Shown: positions 1 through 11,057, numbered from the stretch's first letter. The stretch is 64,000 bases of DNA from Galaxea fascicularis (GCA_948470475.1 OX419345.1:19134739-19198738), one strand, 5' to 3'. Program-made: numbers and translations. Notes: a model not told the origin generated them from the letters alone.

Positions 1-412
1 ATGTTCCCGAAAAGGACACCTCACCATAACAGACATCTAAGTATTGCGAGCTGACTATACATTAGCCACTCCATTTGAGATAGACACCTGTACGCAGCAG
101 ACAATTATTGTTAGTTGCGATTGGTGTCTGTCTCAAATCAAGTTGACTATATATTCCAGTTATCCACTGATGACACAATGTTATTTTTAAAAAAGCACAT
201 CACCTTCACATCCAAAGACCTCTTGCATGACTTGTGCCAGAAGCTGGCTACAAACGGAGCTATACCAAACACCTTTTGATACCCAATAATCGTTTTTGTT
301 CAGCAATTGACACTGAACGGGGGATTAGATTTCGAGCTATTATGCAGAGTTGCATTGTTTTAATAATTAAGAGGCATTCAGTAACTATTCTTCACTGTAT
401 GCACTCACTTAC
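1..412. other. Sequence left of the first gene, mostly unassigned
   Basis: I see no convincing coding exon here. Later exons of the minus-strand Lys/Arg-rich gene may lie here or beyond the window edge. The short open frames look random. Confidence 0.3.
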
Positions 413-515
413 CTTTACACATCTTAAATTACAAAAGAATTCTGCAAACGAGATTTTTCTATCAAAACCATTGTAAGTATAACAGTAAGGCCCAACATTA
501 CATGTAGTGATGTAC

Positions 516-903
516 CTTCAGAATGGAATTTCATGCAAACATCTTTTTCCATAGTCTTGCCAGCTGCAGACTTCTTTTCCTCTCTTTCTTTACGCCTCTT
601 TCGCTTCTTTTCTCTCTCACGTTTCTTCTTTCGCTTCTCTTTCTTTCTTCTTGCTTTCTCTCGATCTTTTCTTTTCTTTCTCTTTTTGCCATAATCACTG
701 CTATTAGAGTGTTCACTTTCGCTACGACTGGACGAACTACCATCATTCTTATTAATTCTTTCTTCTCTTGACTCTTTTTCGCTCTTTTTCTTCTTAACAG
801 TCTGTTCGAAGCCTGTTCTCTTTGCCTTTCGTGCCTTTCCTTCGTCACTAAGACTTGAAGAATCACTACAGTGTCTTCTTTTTCTCCTTCTCTCTTCGTC
901 CAT
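516..903 (-). CDS. First coding exon of a Lys/Arg/Ser-rich, nuclear-type protein (partial)
   Basis: A minus-strand open frame starts at the ATG of MDEERRRK (903) and runs to a good donor, GAAG/GTACAT, at 516. It is 388 nt and leaves phase 1. The product is extremely basic: an Arg-rich start, a Ser cluster (SDSSSLSDEG), further Lys runs, another acidic/Ser block (SSSSRSESEHSNSSD), then long KKRKKRKD/REKKRKRR stretches. Low-complexity basic and Ser/Asp blocks of this kind are typical of nuclear, splicing or nucleolar proteins. I do not recognise the family. A 29-nt candidate second exon lies at 441-413: acceptor TTTGCAG, donor GTAAGT, phase-compatible, reading EFFCNLRCVK. It is too short to be sure. 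An upstream in-frame ATG at 915 is possible, but the 903 start is followed directly by the charged region. A plus-strand frame at 523-771 is its antisense shadow. Confidence 0.6.
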
Positions 904-1019
904 TCTTACTTGCAAGTATTTTTCAATTTTTAACGGTGACTAAGAGGTAAATTGGTTAAAGAAACCCAAACGTAATTGTTCAGCGATCTCAAGAATCCTT
1001 CAGGATTCAAAACATCAAG

Positions 1020-1031
1020 GACGCCATTTTG
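1020..1031 (-). promoter_or_regulatory. YY1-like AAAATGGCG motif upstream of the Lys/Arg-rich gene
   Basis: Read on the minus strand, 1030-1021 gives AAAATGGCGT, about 120 nt upstream of the start codon at 903. AANATGGCG motifs are known YY1-type sites near the start of housekeeping genes in animals. This is one short match, so it is only suggestive. Confidence 0.25.
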
Positions 1032-1334
1032 TCTTTTCTCACGCTAAAGAGAACTGGAAACTATTCCCCATTCCTTCGCGGTGTGAGTACGGAATGATAG
1101 AACATGGACTGTAGACTAAGGGTCAAGGATCTTGCAGCTTCATTCAGTTGGTATTTGCTGTTTTAACATGACATATTGATCTCTTATTCCTCTACAACAA
1201 CTGAAAACACAAGACAGGTAATTTATCTGTAAAATTGTACCACTAGAATTCAGTTACCACGCATCCGGGGTTTAGCCGTTTACGATTAATTAACAGTTGA
1301 TCTCTTAGTAACAATCAATTTCTGGTGCTATTGA

Positions 1335-1475
1335 AATGAAATGACGAATGATCCTCGCAACTTATGCAATTGCGTAAAGAGGCCCGAAAAGAATTTAGGA
1401 CTTCAACGGGGTTTGAACCCGTAACCTCGCGATACCGGTGCGATGCTTTAACCGAACTGAGCTTTGAAGCCACTG
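1335..1475 (-). mobile_element. tRNA-derived SINE (family 1), degenerate copy
   Basis: The minus strand carries a tRNA-like head (about 1470-1398) with an A-box-like AGCTCAGTTCGGTTAAAGC and a B-box GGGTTCAAACCC, followed by the tail CAATTGC...GATCATTC. The same head and tail recur near 14.6-15.1 kb and 53.1 kb. The head has an extra base in the D-loop, so it is not a functional tRNA. The open frame across it (translating as SNPVEVLNSF) is a well-known kind of spurious SINE peptide. Confidence 0.75.
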
Positions 1476-2024
1476 ACGTTGAAAATTCTTGAAAACCAAA
1501 ATGAAATATCCAAGAATTCGTTTCTTTTTTTTCCCTGTAGTTCAATTCTTTCTTATATTCTTACAAACCATACCATCATCTTTTCCTTTCACTTTGGTCT
1601 TACAGTATTTATTTTGTAGTAAATTATGGACAAAACTTTACTTTGGAGCATCCGGTTTACACTTAGTGAAATTTCAAAATGACAATTTTCCATTCATTTT
1701 TAAAGTATACTCTTCCTGATTTCAAAAGTGGCAATTAAAAAAGTAGCTGAGATTTTTTCCCTGGAATTCTTGACTTTATTACTCGCACTTTGAAATATTT
1801 TACAATACTAAACAATATTTACATCACGAGACAATAGCCAACATTACAATACTACGCACAATTAACATTACGATACAATAAGTCTTTACACAGCAAAACT
1901 GACTAGTTCACGTGTATTACAACACTTCGTAGCAGGTCATATGCCCTATTATTCTATGATGGGTTTGATATCTAAAGCACTCAAGAGGAAACGTGATATT
2001 AAAGATTTGAGAGAAATGTCTATG

Positions 2025-2302
2025 TCATATTTGGAGACTCGGTTTATCACATTGAATCATAAGTAAGGTAAAAGCGGCTCCCATTTCTTTGGAATTGTTA
2101 ATTGTTTGAGTGTTTTCAATGTAATCATTCAAATATTCATTGTTTTCGATTTGATAGATATGCTTAAAATAGCGAAGAAAATCATCTAGTTTGGGTTTTC
2201 TTTCTCTGTGTCGGCAAAACCAGATGTAATACTTGGCGCTCAAAAGGCAAAAGTTATTTGGAGTTTGTTTTTAGTTTTGTCTGGCCTCAGATTCAGCGCA
2301 GT
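2025..2302 (-). mobile_element. LINE (L1-like) C-terminal fragment, distal half
   Basis: The minus-strand translation contains LRPDKTKNKLQI and then, after a one-base frame change, NFCLLSAKYYIWFCR and KPKLDDFLRYFKHIYQIE. This is the usual C-terminal end of L1-type ORF2 after the zinc-ribbon (zf-RVT) region. It is separated from the upstream half (3914-4450) by an inserted transposon. Removing that insert joins the two halves in frame. Confidence 0.75.
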
Positions 2303-2310
2303 ATCTTCTT
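2303..2310. repeat. 8-bp target site duplication, left copy
   Basis: ATCTTCTT directly precedes the left terminal repeat. An identical copy at 3906-3913 directly follows the right terminal repeat. Both lie inside the LINE reading frame. Confidence 0.9.
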
Positions 2311-3905
2311 ATGGCGTTCCATCCCCGCCAAAATTCAAGTTTTGATTTCAAAGTTCTTGCTTTGTATTTCACTCTCCAGTTATAGTATTCGATATTGTTT
2401 TTCTCTACGCAACATGTCAGCATCAAATTACAAATTCGATACATTGATTTTAAAAATTCGTGTTTTGTGTTTACCACTCAAGTTTTGCATTGCACATTCG
2501 TGTTTCGGATTTGCCGTTCAAGTTTCACGTTCGACATTGCTGTTTTAGTCGCAGTCTGCAAGTTTGACTGTGAGACTTTCACTAAACACAAGTGAACTTT
2601 TACGTTCGCGGCTGTACACCAAAACTAAATTACACATTCGACTTTTGCTTTCAACATTCATGTTTTGAATTGAACTTCATGCACCACTGGTTTCGGATGA
2701 CCTTGGAGAACGCTGTCATCAATAATGGCGGCCTCAAACAATGGTTTCAGCGTTGTGCTCAAAAGTCGAAAACCAGGAAGATGATGGCCGCTGCCTTTGC
2801 GCTATCAGTAGTGCAAGACAGTATACAGCGATTGGATAGCTGTCAACAGCAGGATGATTATAGCAGCTTAGCGCTACGCTTAGAATATTCAAATCGAACA
2901 ATTGTAAATAGCGGAGAACTCCCAGACTCAGTCGTGGCTGGCATTGGATTGACCATCAGTTGTTTACAGGAGCAGCAAGAAGCAGTAACAAGACGAAGTT
3001 GCAGCAGGGTAGCGAGAACATTTACTGGCCGACCTGGTCGCCCTTCTTTTCAAGTAGAAGAAGAGCAACTGTCTTACCTTGTCGAGAGTGGATTTACTGT
3101 TCTACAAATAAGCGAGTTATTGGAGGTGTCAATCAGAACAGTCGAGAAGAGAATGTCTCATTTTGGTATAAGGATTTCAGGTAAGACTTAGCAGGGAGAA
3201 CTTCCTCGCAGGCCAGCACAACCTCGGGCTCAGTCGTCCGGTAGTGACGCTGGAGGCATATTGTTTGAGCCCGCCATTGAGCCACGACTGAGTCTGGGAG
3301 TTCTCCGCTATTTACTGTTCGATTAAATATTCTAAGCGTAGCACTAAGCTGCTATGATCATCCTGCTGTTGACAGCTATCCAATCGCTGTATACTGTCTT
3401 GCACTACTGATAGCGCAAAGGCAGCGGCCATCATCTTCCTGGTTTTCGACTTTTGAGCACAACGCTGAAGCCATATTGTTTGAGCCCGCCATTATTGATG
3501 ACAGCGTTCTCCAAGGTCATCCGAAACCAGTGGTGCATGAAGTTCAATTCAAAACATGAATGTTGAAAGCAAAAGTCGAATGTGTAATCTAGTTTTGGTG
3601 TACAGCCGCGAACGTAAAAGTTCACTTGTGTTTAGTGAAAGTCTCACAGTCAAACTTGCAGACTGCGACTAAAACAGCAATGTCGAACGTGAAACTTGAA
3701 CGGCAAATCCGAAACACAAATGTGCAATGCAAAACTTGAGTGGTAAACACAAAACACGAATTTTAAAATCAATGTATCGAATTTGAAATTTGATGCTGTT
3801 ATGTTGCGTAGAGAAAAACAATATCGAATACCATAACTGGAGAGTGAAATACAAAGCAAGAACTTTGAAATCAAAACTTGAATTTTGGCGGCGATGGAAC
3901 GCCAT
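2311..3905. mobile_element. 1.6 kb long-terminal-inverted-repeat DNA transposon inserted in a LINE
   Basis: The left arm (2311 to about 2940) begins ATGGCGTTCCATC and is nearly identical, in reverse complement, to the right arm (about 3277-3905), which ends GATGGAACGCCAT. The arms are about 630 bp with few substitutions and the central spacer is about 335 bp. An 8-bp duplication (ATCTTCTT) flanks the element. The element therefore moved as a unit with very long inverted repeats, either a foldback-type element or one that duplicated an internal region. The central part encodes a DNA-binding-like segment described separately. An 8-bp duplication is compatible with several DNA transposon superfamilies, so I do not assign one. 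Confidence 0.85.
2592..3191 (+). CDS. Transposase N-terminal-like ORF (GRPGRPSF...helix-turn-helix) in the transposon
   Basis: This is a 199-residue open frame. Its first two thirds read through the left inverted-repeat arm. The last 60 residues (from the central spacer) contain GRPGRPSFQVEEEQLSYLVE, then GFTVLQISELLEVSIRTVEKRM, a clear helix-turn-helix pattern. I recognise this GRP...LLVS.RTV.RRM block from the N-terminus of a cnidarian and fish protein family that continues into an integrase/rve catalytic core. The frame is cut at 3181 by a consensus donor (TTCAG/GTAAGACT), and the catalytic part is missing from this copy. It is probably the first exon of a defective transposase. The start may be further in than 2592. 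Confidence 0.5.
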   Translation: MNFYVRGCTPKLNYTFDFCFQHSCFELNFMHHWFRMTLENAVINNGGLKQWFQRCAQKSKTRKMMAAAFALSVVQDSIQRLDSCQQQDDYSSLALRLEYSNRTIVNSGELPDSVVAGIGLTISCLQEQQEAVTRRSCSRVARTFTGRPGRPSFQVEEEQLSYLVESGFTVLQISELLEVSIRTVEKRMSHFGIRISGKT

Positions 3906-3913
3906 ATCTTCTT
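3906..3913. repeat. 8-bp target site duplication, right copy
   Basis: ATCTTCTT, identical to 2303-2310. Confidence 0.9.
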
Positions 3914-4450
3914 GCAATAAAACATCAGTAACCTGACGAGCTTGCAGCCACGAGAACACACTATTCCAAAAAGCTCTAGTTTTTTCACATTCCCAAAAAA
4001 CGTGCAGCAAATTTTCTGTTTAGGATTAGAAAAAAGAGCATTTTTCGTTATCTACTACTCCTATCTTTTAAAGAAAATTATTGGTTGCCAAGTGGCGATG
4101 TAAAAATTTAAAATTAAAAGTTACGAGTTTCGAGTTTTTCGTACATTGAAAGGCCAATTGGTAAGTTGCGGTCCAATCAATCTTTTCATCTGGTTGGAGG
4201 TTAATTTCATTGTTCCATTTTTCTTGACACGAATGAGATGATCGATAAGCCTATTGTACTGAAGGCAAGGTTTCCTGCTGGCTGTGAAGTTTGGTGGATT
4301 GTTCTTGTTCGTCATGTTTCGACTTGGCTTCACAAACTCTAGGCTGCACAGTTACTCCACGCCCCATTCTTTTTGTGAAAGAAAATCCATTTCGTCTCAA
4401 ATGTAGACAAAAGTCCAGAGTGAACAAAGTCCAAGAAAGAAAACCAAACA
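3914..4450 (-). mobile_element. LINE (L1-like) fragment with zf-RVT region, proximal half
   Basis: Minus-strand frames around 4200-3914 give DWTATYQLAFQCTKNSKLV, NFKFLHRHLATNNF and then LLHVFWECEKTRAFWNSVFS, the typical sequence just after the reverse transcriptase in L1-type elements. The frame is broken by stops and shifts, so this is a dead copy. The region from 4450 to about 4210 (frame with NGFSFTKRMGRGV) is probably more of the same element but too degraded to align by eye. Confidence 0.7.
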
Positions 4451-4598
4451 CCTGAAAACAAGGAGAAGCCGGAATAGATATGACTTGTTATGGTTTCCAT
4501 AACAACAATAGCAAAAGCAGGCGCATCGGTTGGTGCTGCTTATTTATGCACGTTCTGTTAAAGGAAGAGTCTGATAACGTATTTCGGCCCGATATACG

Positions 4599-5752
4599 TT
4601 ATACGGTATCCTGGGGGTACCTTACGACCGGGACGGGATCAATGACAGGTTTTTTGTGAAAAAATGCGTAAAATTTTCGTTGCGATTTTGACGGGTGCTT
4701 CTTACAAATCGAACAGAGATCTTCATTTAAGTAGTCTCTTAGGCAAGTTACAAGTAAGCACCACAGCAATAGGTTTCGGTATTTAGGTAATATCGTAGAT
4801 ACAGTTTGCTCTGTAACATTGACTCCTGATAATAATTTTGTAAACTGAGCTCTTTTCACAGGCTTTTTGAAACTTACCACAGCGATATTTATTTTGCTGC
4901 AACTTTTACATTTTGCGTCAGCTAACTGAAAATTATAAGAATCTCCCAGCTTGACCGCCTCCGTCAAGAGTAGACTCGAAGAAATCAACAGCAGGACTGC
5001 TGTAGATAATGTGTAAATTGCGATCTGCTTGTAAAAGAACAAAGTTGGCAGTTAAGAAAACGTCTAAGAAGTTTGTTCTTATTTGTCATGATGGTACACT
5101 GTTCTTCGGTTTCAATAAAACTGCGCAACAGGCTTTCAATGAAATCGAACGATCATTTTTTGCCGTTTCAGTAAGTGAAAAAGGAGACATTGAGAAGCCA
5201 TGCTCATAGCAATATTTTGCTTTCGCGCACATCTTTGCATAGGAGCTATCTTACTCTTATGGCAAATTCCTAAGGTCTTACTTCCATATTCCCCCTAATC
5301 ACTTTAGGAATATATGCCCATAGTTAAGGGAGGTAGCGGGATGTATCGATATTTACGATGATAATGGTGACGATCATGACGATAATAAAGATAATGATCA
5401 CGATAATGATGATAACTACTTTGGTGATGATGATAATGATGATGATGATGATGGTTGTGGTGGTTATGGTGACGATGATAATAATGACGTGAAAGAGGTT
5501 GATCATTATTCAGAAAACACTAACGGTGTGGTCGTATATTGTAGATAGAGTTACACAACTTACAAATATGTTCCTCACTTTGGCGAATCTAGAGATTTTT
5601 TTTTTAAGCTTCAAGGTGAGCACAAGTAATAAAATCAAGCTGAAGAAGGCCGCAACGCCCGTAAAAATAATAAACAATAAGTCCGTTCCCGTCGTTTTGG
5701 TAATGAATTTGACGTAATGTAGCAACGCACTAAAACCAGTTGTGAGAGTGAC
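4599..5752 (-). CDS. Possible MARVEL-type four-pass membrane protein, two exons (partial)
   Basis: Two minus-strand exons fit in phase 0. The first is 5752-5564: acceptor TTTTTTTGTCAG, donor ATATTT/GTAAGT, 63 residues. The second is 5024-4599: acceptor TTTTACAAGCAG, 141 residues, stop at 4601-4599. The first holds a long hydrophobic segment (TDLLFIIFTGVAAFFSLILL) followed by KLKKKISR. The second opens with another (IAIYTLSTAVLLLISSSLLL) and carries a shorter one (LLLWCLLVTCL). Short loops and Lys-rich cytosolic turns resemble MARVEL/CMTM proteins, but no diagnostic motif is present. The exon with the first membrane pass would lie upstream of 5752 and I could not find it. Exon 2 could also end early at a weak donor near 4910. 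A run of Cys and Lys near the C-terminus (CSICKKHPSKSQRK) is not typical of the family. Confidence 0.4.
5340..5490 (+). repeat. GAT/GATAAT-rich simple repeat
   Basis: An imperfect trinucleotide tract of GAT, AAT and GAC units. The minus-strand open frame of almost only Ile/Val/Thr comes from this repeat. Nothing else is seen between 5043 and 5563. Confidence 0.8.
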
Positions 5753-5829
5753 CTGACAAAAAAAAGTAATGATAATCAGGATATTTAATAATAATAACTG
5801 AGTGTTAATTATCGAGATCACATTGATGT

Positions 5830-6144
5830 GTGATGGTAGATAGCAAACAAGGCGTCAGTTCCGAGTAGGCTTAATCATTTAATATTTGACAAGGGTGAAC
5901 GATATAAGTGTTTATAAAGAAAATCCCTGAATAATTGTATTTATCGCTGAATCTCAGGGATTTCAGTGCCGTTTGCCGGGCATGGTATATTGGCTGATAT
6001 TCCATGCTCACTAAGCCAATCAAAACTCTGGACTTGGAAGTAGTGATCGATGAAGTCACTTCATGCGATCAGATATGAGATCGTAACTGTTCGGACTGTG
6101 GCGATGTGATATTTTAAGTGACTACATCGTGTGACAAAAGACGT
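5830..6144. other. Unassigned region upstream of the membrane-protein exons
   Basis: I found no supported feature. The 62-residue minus-strand frame at 5871-6059 has no recognisable domain. The missing first exon of the membrane-protein gene could lie here or further right. Confidence 0.2.
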
Positions 6145-6870
6145 TTTAACTCTTTAAATGAAAGCGCATATGAAGTAATTATGTTTGCTTATTTGAAAGG
6201 CCTTTAAAAGTGAATAAGAACGCTATTTCTTTTTTGAAAGATCTTTCATTCTCGAGATACTCAAGATTTTACTTAAAAATTTATGACATCACAAGTGGTC
6301 TAAGTTAGAATATGAATCACAAAATCAAGAATATCCCTAGAAAAATTGGAGTGATTCATTCAAACTTGGCACCAGTAATATGCGTAAGGTAGGATGCAAA
6401 ATGGTACCCATTGTGACGTTGCCATAGCAACGCTCTAGGCTTCAGGCCTCAGTTGTTTTCCAAGAACCAAATATCTCCCGTGACACGTCTGTCACTCCTC
6501 ATCACGAGGAGTGACAGGGGTGACACACGTTTATCGTAGATGAACAATGCTTGATTAAGACAAAAACTGGACTTCATGAAGAGTGAATCCTGCTTGAAAT
6601 AGACACGTAAGGAGAACTGTTGCTATGGTAACAGTCCTGTGGGTGTCATTTTGTGTCTTGCCTGACATACATTACTGGCGCGAAGTTTGAATGACAGCAT
6701 TCAAATATTTCCAGACATATTCTTGATTTTGTGATTTATATTCTTACTGAAACCATTTGTCACGTCGTCAATTTTTTAAGCAAGAACCTGTCGAGTATTT
6801 CGGGAATGAAAGGTGATCTTTCAAAACAAACATAAACATATGCACTTTAACTCTTTAAGATCTGATTATT
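6145..6870. mobile_element. Foldback (MITE-like) element with about 300-bp degenerate inverted arms
   Basis: The core is unmistakable: GAATCACAAAATCAAGAATAT at about 6313-6334 reappears inverted as ATATTCTTGATTTTGTGATT at about 6718-6738. Pairing continues outward through TACTTAAAAATTTATGAC and GAAAGATC..TTCATTC to GCATATG, and inward to GTTGCCATAGCAAC against GTTGCTATGGTAAC. Divergence between the arms suggests an old element. No coding frame is inside and no target duplication was identified. Confidence 0.65.
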
Positions 6871-8562
6871 AAATCTCCTTTCTAGCTGCTATGATCCCAG
6901 TGACCGATCTATTCAACAGTGAATACGTTGAAAGTGGATTTGTATACCTGAATAATTATTTTCGTAGAGCCTGCATGTTCTTACATTCAAGTTATTAAAT
7001 ATGGGAGGTCACACATACCACCTGCGAAAATTTTAAGAACCCATTACATGAGAGGAGAAACTGTCTGTCAATGCTCCATGGAAGAATTCCACTGCGTTTG
7101 CTATGAAAAGTGGTGTCCATTTTGTTTTCATGGCTACTGAATAAAGAGAAAGATGACAGTAAAAATCGGAGTTAAATTGCATAACGCGAAAACAATGGGA
7201 AGTACGGCTGATAAACATTACGGTGTGAGTAAAACAAATATATAAATGACGTCCACACGGTATAAAAATGACTTCCGTAAAATTCAACTTCGAGGTTAAA
7301 CCGCAGCAACAAATAAAATTCTGGTGAAACTTGGCCACCTAGCAAATGGTCTGTATTGTCGTTTGGGGGTGTAACAGTACGAGTCTAGTACGCCACTCGT
7401 TCACGAAGACTTTCTTTTTCAGGAATAGTTTTATCCAGGTGTAATAAAGATGGGCCAAGATGACGTACTTCGAATATGAATCTGGCACGTTTTCACTTCT
7501 CGTCGTCGATCGCTGATTAGGAAAGCGCAGTGCAGTTCAACATAAATCACCTGCTTGAGGAAAGTATTCTCCGGTGCACAGTTCCTTTGGAAAGATCTAT
7601 AAATAAGATGAATAGTTCTGAAAAAAGCAATCTTTCTTACCCAAGATATTACGTTTTCTGTTGCTGTTCAATTCTAAACTAAAAATGTTCGGGTAGGTTC
7701 AACGGTTAGAGCTTAGCAAGAATTATGCGTCTCGTTTTCGACTGATTTCCACCTGGTGGTTGAATTGTGCTCGACGTAATTTTCTGAGCATGTAAACAAT
7801 CAGTGCTGTGTGGGTAACTCAAAATAAACGCCAAGTGGTCTTGGCAGCTATCTTCAATGCGTTTATCACATGGGTTGTGATAATACAATTAATAATTTAG
7901 GCCTGAGCAAAAGCTGAAGTCATTTCACAGGGCAGTTGAGTGAGGAAGATTCTGAACCAAGAAAAGCTGCAAAGAACAGAAGTTAAGGAACTAATGCCAT
8001 TTCATTTTCGGTAACAGTTGCGGCGCATGGCGAAATTGATTCAGTCGTGTAGGAAATAGTTGTATTACACAAATATTCAACGCCTTTGCTGAGGAACAAA
8101 TCGGAAATAGCACTCGATGTGACGCCGTCATGTTTTTTAAAAACAAGTGTGTTTGACCTTTATTAATCATGTCTAACGTTTTCTTCTGGAAGGATAGTTA
8201 TCTGTTCAACAGAAAAACGAAATAAACAGAAGTGGTGTACAACGGAAAACTGAGGGGTTATCAAAAATCAAAAATCATTGTTTTACTTATAAATCATATC
8301 CAGAGTTTCCTTCCATTTCTGGATAAGAATAGCAAGGATAACTCTGGTTTATTTTTAAAAATAAAAAAATCTTGACAACAATACGTCGAAGCTTATGACA
8401 TGTATAATTAGCTATGTAAATTAAATTTCAGCAAAGAAAGGTAGTCAGGTAAGAAGACGCTAGTTCTTTGGTCCCGCCGTTCTCATGCGCAAGATAGGAA
8501 GGCCTGGGTAAAGGAAGAAACAAGGTCGACAAGATCTTTCTCAGTTTTTATTCATTGAGATT
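6871..8562. other. Intergenic, nothing recognised
   Basis: Only short frames without domains, for example 7033-7338 (-) and 7706-7888 (-). Confidence 0.3.
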
Positions 8563-9184
8563 AATACACCATTTTGCTAATGATCAGTTTCAAGTGAATT
8601 TGTTACTTCAAAATTTGAAACTCGCCCCAGTTCCCCTTTGAATTTCGGAATGGCCAATTGTGAGTGGATCCAGTCCTTTGTGGGGGCAAATGGTCAAAAC
8701 AACTATTTCAAATTACGTCCTAAAATGGCTGTTTGCCCCAACAAAGGACTGGTTCCACTCACAATTGGCCATTCCGAAATTCAAAGGGGAACTGGGGCGA
8801 GTTTCAAATTTTGAAGTAATCGATAAACTGACACCATCACAGAAAAATGACATTGAGTTTAGTCGTTTGACCAAGTTTGATTCTTTTTGGTTGAACAGAG
8901 ACCAAGTTATAGACCTTGAAACATGGCTCAAAATCCATACAAACGTCTCTAATTTTGTGACAGCGTCGGACGCTGTCATACGTTTGTATGGATTTTGAGC
9001 TATGTTTCAAGGTCTATAACTTGGTCTCTGTTCAACCTAAAAGAATCAAACTTGGTCAAACGACCAATCTCAATGTTATCTTTCATGTGATGGTGTTTTC
9101 AAAATTTGAAACTCGCCCCAGTTCCCCTTTGAATTTCGGAATGGCCAATTCACTTTGAACTGATCGTTAGCAAAATGGTGTATT
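8563..9184. mobile_element. Non-autonomous transposon built of nested palindromes
   Basis: The outer ends are inverted: AATACACCATTTTGCTAATG at 8564 against AGCAAAATGGTGTATT at the right end, each followed inward by a matching CAGTTTCAAGTGAA/TTCACTTTGAACTG. Inside, palindrome 1 pairs about 8604-8680 with 8745-8818 (unit with AACTCGCCCCAGTTCC). Palindrome 2 pairs about 8832-8945 with 8973-9093 (unit with CAAGGTCTATAACTTGG). A third copy of the palindrome 1 unit lies at 9098-9150. The frames at 8660-8998 and 8713-8979 are read-through of these repeats, not genes. Confidence 0.75.
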
Positions 9185-11057
9185 CGATGCATTAAATTTT
9201 CCCTCTTCTCTAACGACCTTTTTCCGATTGCAAAAATGGATGCCAGCTCGCTAAGTAAACGTACACGTAGATGTCTCTGAGGCATAACAGTTGTCCCATA
9301 CTGAGATACAATTTTTTTATAATAATAATTTTAATAATATTTTAAGAATAAATCCGAGGCTGAGATTTGGAAAAGAATATAACTCTGTGTGATGTAAATT
9401 TCTAAAACAATACAATATATTATCATTTATTATGAAAGCACACAGGTTTTTGTCAATATTGATATTTATTTACTGTTCACCTCAGGAAAATCAGTTTTAA
9501 ATGTTGATGGGCTTAAAATACAGCACTAGTACTAGCCGTTCGATGCTAATAACATTTTTGCAAGAAGTTAGGTGTGTCATCTCAGGTTTTATTACTTCAA
9601 GACACTTTAAAACAACTATTGTAATTACCCAATACATTCTAAAACGGAAATGTCATACGCTGTAATCTAAGAAAATTTACAAGAATATTTTCAGCCTAAA
9701 GTTGGCAAAAAGCTGGGTAGAAAAAAACAATATTCGCATGAAAAAGGAGTGTTTTAACATAAAGCTATGATTGACTCAGTTTCGTTTTTCTTCAAAGCCC
9801 ATACTATTGTGTCTTTGAAAGACCAAAACTAGTAAGAAACAGCACCTATATGTTGAGAGCTCTGTTGTCAACTTTGTCAAGAGAGGGTGAAGTACCTCAT
9901 CCTCTCTTGACTTTGTTTATTATATCGATGTGCCTGATCACAGACTTCACTAATGAACGTCTTTAAACAGGTAGTTCAAATCATTGGGACACAGATGACG
10001 TAACCGACAGAAGAAAAAACAAACCATCAAAGCAGCTACGAGCCACTGAACTCGGAAATTGAATCATAAACTACTCTTGATTTCTTTTTTAGGAGGTAAG
10101 CGTAACACTAGCGTTACATTTTACGCATGATCAAGTCTTTGTTGCTGCAGTCAAAACAGCTATCCGCTGTTACGTTTATGCCAAACAAAATTATCAAAAT
10201 CAAGTTATTCCTCTTCGTATATCCTACGTTAGTCTGCTATAGTATTTTGATGAAATTTGTTTTTTCATTTGGCTGATTTAGTGATCGTAATTTCGGTTGC
10301 ACAGTTGGTTGGCAGTATGCGGTCAGCGGATGTACAGATCGAAGGAGCGAAGAAGTGAAATCAGCCTCACACCTACAACTTAGATAAAAAATGACACATA
10401 GCTATTTTCCGAGTTAAAAAGGGTGCTGTACTAAGTAAAACTTAAAATTATTCTTGATCAGAGTAAATAACTAAAAAAATAGAGCAGAAAGAGCTGAGAT
10501 TCTTTTTGAAATACCCGCATCTGGCTTTAGGGTGCACAACATTCATATTGGCATTTGGTGACGGTATCACCAACCTTAGAAAATAAAACCTTCTCGACAA
10601 CTAAAAACATGTTTACTTTTCAGAACAAGAGGTAAATTTTAGAACTATATTTGTGTAGAAAGCTACTCTCCCACCAAATTTAGGCCAGACATCTTTTATA
10701 GATACATCTTAAAATGTCTATTGTATTTTAGCCTACCCAGCCACTGTGTCCTAGTAGCTACTTGTCACTAAATACATAGTTACTTTAATAAAGAACGTAA
10801 CGGATTTTAAGATAAAATTTTATTGATGTAACAAGTATGTATCTATAATATATTTTAATGTACATAGTTACCTTGGAAGTTTAACGTTTTTTAACTCCTA
10901 GTTAGATATACGACCCGACAAGCAATCCTGTTATTATCGTCTATAAATGGAGGATGTAGTTGTAGTTGTTGGGCTGCTGGCTATTTCAGCAGGCATCGAG
11001 CCACTACCTGCGGCCCTGGGTGCCTTAGCATTCTATCTGGTTCACATACGTAGTAGT
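9185..11057. other. Intergenic, AT-rich
   Basis: No gene seen. A short hairpin at 9877-9911 (TCAAGAGAGG... CCTCTCTTGA) is the only structure noticed. Confidence 0.3.

Noticed and set aside
8660..8998. 112-residue frame and its antisense partner
   Set aside because: Both lie within the nested palindrome element and reflect its inverted repeats.
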